Virus record (IMG/VR): IMGVR_UViG_3300004369_000021 | Coordinates: 1-53,556 of that record | Length of the DNA: 53,556 nucleotides | Strand: one strand, 5' to 3' | Source: a virus | Shown: positions 52,579 through 53,556 of the stretch, piece by piece | Numbering within the stretch: the first letter of the stretch is position 1 | Layout of the letters: every line of letters starts with the position of its first letter | The notes under the pieces: model-generated | Databases searched by the model: none | What the model was told of the DNA's origin: nothing | What the model saw: only the letters and a program-made list of their open reading frames with translations | Translations under genes and position numbers: made by a program

Positions 52579-53556
52579 ATGTCGATGCGCTATCAAGCTG
52601 GTATTTTAACGGCTTCTTATTTTCCGCTGAAAGTTCCAAACTCGCCGACCGCAGCCACGGCTTCGGTTGCTAGCGGAACTTCGGTTTCGGTTGCATTTAC
52701 CGCTCCGACTGATGTTGGCGGGGGTGCCGTTACCAGCTATTTGGTGGTTTCCTCTGATGGACAAACCGGAACAGGCTCTTCTTCTCCAATAACAGTCAGC
52801 GGTCTGATAACTGGAACAGCATACACTTTTGTCGTTTACGCAATCAACGATTTTGGCACTGGCCCCGCCAGCGCTGCAAGCAACAGTGTAACTCCGGTCT
52901 CAATCGGTCAGCAGGCTTATACTTCTGTCGGAACCTACAGCTGGGTCGCTCCGGCTGGAGTAACTTCAGTCTCTGTTGTTGCTGTTGGCGGTGGCGCGGG
53001 TAACGCCGGAGGCGGCGCTCAAGCTGGTGGTGGTGGTCTTGGATACAAGAACAATTACACGGTTGTGGCCGGAAACTCTTACACCGTGGTTGTCGGTCGC
53101 GCTGGTCCTCCAGGTTATTTAGGTGGAACAGATCTGAATAACGGAGGTGACAGTTACTTCATTTCAACAGCAGTTGTTAAAGGTGGTGGCGGCATCGGCT
53201 TTTCTGGCAACGCAGGTGGAACTTACGTCGGAGACGGCGGTGGCAATGGTGGTCTCGGAGGTTATGCAGCAGGCGGCGGCGCAGGCGGTTATTCCGGAAA
53301 TGGCGGCAACGCTGCGCAATCCAGCGGTGTGCTCGGAACAAATGGATCCGGTGGTGGCGGCGGCGGCGCATATTCATGGGCTAGCGGCGCAGATGGCGGT
53401 GGTGTGGGCATACTCGGCCAAGGCGCAAGTGGCTCGGCTGGTGATCCAGGCCAACCTGGATCTGGCGGCTCAGGCAAAACCTACGGTGGTGGCGCGGGCA
53501 ATAATAATCAAACCGGCGGCGTAGGAGCGGTTAGAATTATCTGGCCAGGAACCAGC
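52579..53556 (+). CDS. FnIII plus glycine-rich tail adhesin, paralogue 1 (cut by window end)
   Basis: The gene starts at ATG 52579 with GGGAGG upstream and runs off the window; its end is at 1-135, giving about 337 aa overall. A short N-terminus (MSMRYQAGILTASYFPLKVP) is followed by one FnIII-like domain (about 20-111, with SGLITGTAYTFVVYAINDFG and ending SAASNSVTP) and a glycine-rich domain opening QQAYTSVGTYSWVAPAGVTS. It is the first of three tandem paralogues and is probably a receptor-binding tip protein with alternating specificities. The N-terminal 20 residues differ from those of the others, which may allow a different attachment. Confidence 0.85.
   Translation, partial: MSMRYQAGILTASYFPLKVPNSPTAATASVASGTSVSVAFTAPTDVGGGAVTSYLVVSSDGQTGTGSSSPITVSGLITGTAYTFVVYAINDFGTGPASAASNSVTPVSIGQQAYTSVGTYSWVAPAGVTSVSVVAVGGGAGNAGGGAQAGGGGLGYKNNYTVVAGNSYTVVVGRAGPPGYLGGTDLNNGGDSYFISTAVVKGGGGIGFSGNAGGTYVGDGGGNGGLGGYAAGGGAGGYSGNGGNAAQSSGVLGTNGSGGGGGGAYSWASGADGGGVGILGQGASGSAGDPGQPGSGGSGKTYGGGAGNNNQTGGVGAVRIIWPGTS
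53458..53556. repeat. Right copy of 99-base terminal direct repeat
   Basis: Identical to 1-99. It duplicates the codons just before the C-terminal end of adhesin paralogue 1. Confidence 0.95.

Noticed and set aside
52579-53556. Diversity-generating retroelement acting on the adhesins
   Set aside because: No reverse transcriptase gene and no template/variable repeat pair are visible in the complete circle.

Overview
The window is a tailed double-stranded DNA phage genome, most likely a podovirus, and probably complete. Bases 1-99 are identical to bases 53458-53556. This is what a circular contig cut open at an arbitrary point with one assembly overlap looks like, and it leaves about 53,457 unique bases. 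One tail-adhesin gene is cut by the ends: it starts at 52579, runs off the right edge and finishes at 135. I see no integrase, no recognisable repressor, no phage RNA polymerase, no tRNA, and no tail tube or tape-measure gene. Together these suggest a lytic, short-tailed phage that uses host RNA polymerase. The gene set resembles uncultured aquatic phages that infect Gram-negative bacteria, but the host cannot be named from the sequence.

Layout. The left part (window end to 4330) carries three related FnIII plus glycine-rich adhesins, then a membrane-anchored small protein, a 3-TM holin and a GH24 endolysin. From 4418 to 16448 on the + strand is the tail and ejection module: adaptor, beta-rich fibre or tail protein, nozzle-like protein, a GNAT-like protein and four large internal-virion candidates. 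A strong terminator at 16487-16517 closes it. From 16517 to 28731 everything is on the - strand. This is the metabolism and replication block: a DUF932 protein, a SNF2-type helicase, a PD-(D/E)XK nuclease, a C-family (DnaE-type) DNA polymerase, a DnaQ-type exonuclease, an SDR enzyme, a HAD phosphatase, a T4 DenV-type UV-repair glycosylase, ThyX, a UGM/amine-oxidase-like flavoprotein and several tiny unknown proteins. A divergent promoter region (28732-28924) separates it from a second + strand early block with an SSB-like protein and a primase-polymerase/SF3 helicase. After a 380-base noncoding region with iteron-like repeats and an AT-rich tract (34060-34440, candidate origin) comes packaging and head assembly: TerS, TerL, a large M15-peptidase fusion, portal, a GroES-like protein, scaffold, two head-associated proteins and major capsid. 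Neck and fibre genes follow, up to the window end.

How it works together. Nine intergenic regions carry the same promoter shape, close to TTGCCT-N17-CATAAT; a tenth, at 4337, is looser (N18). They divide the genome into coherent transcription units. Two - strand promoters also share a TGCCTGA-N10-TCAGGCA dyad that lies between and over the -35 and -10 boxes, a likely operator. Replication would use the SF3 primase-helicase, the DnaE-type polymerase with a degenerate PHP domain, the separate DnaQ proofreader and the SSB-like protein. ThyX supplies dTMP and the DenV-type enzyme repairs UV dimers.
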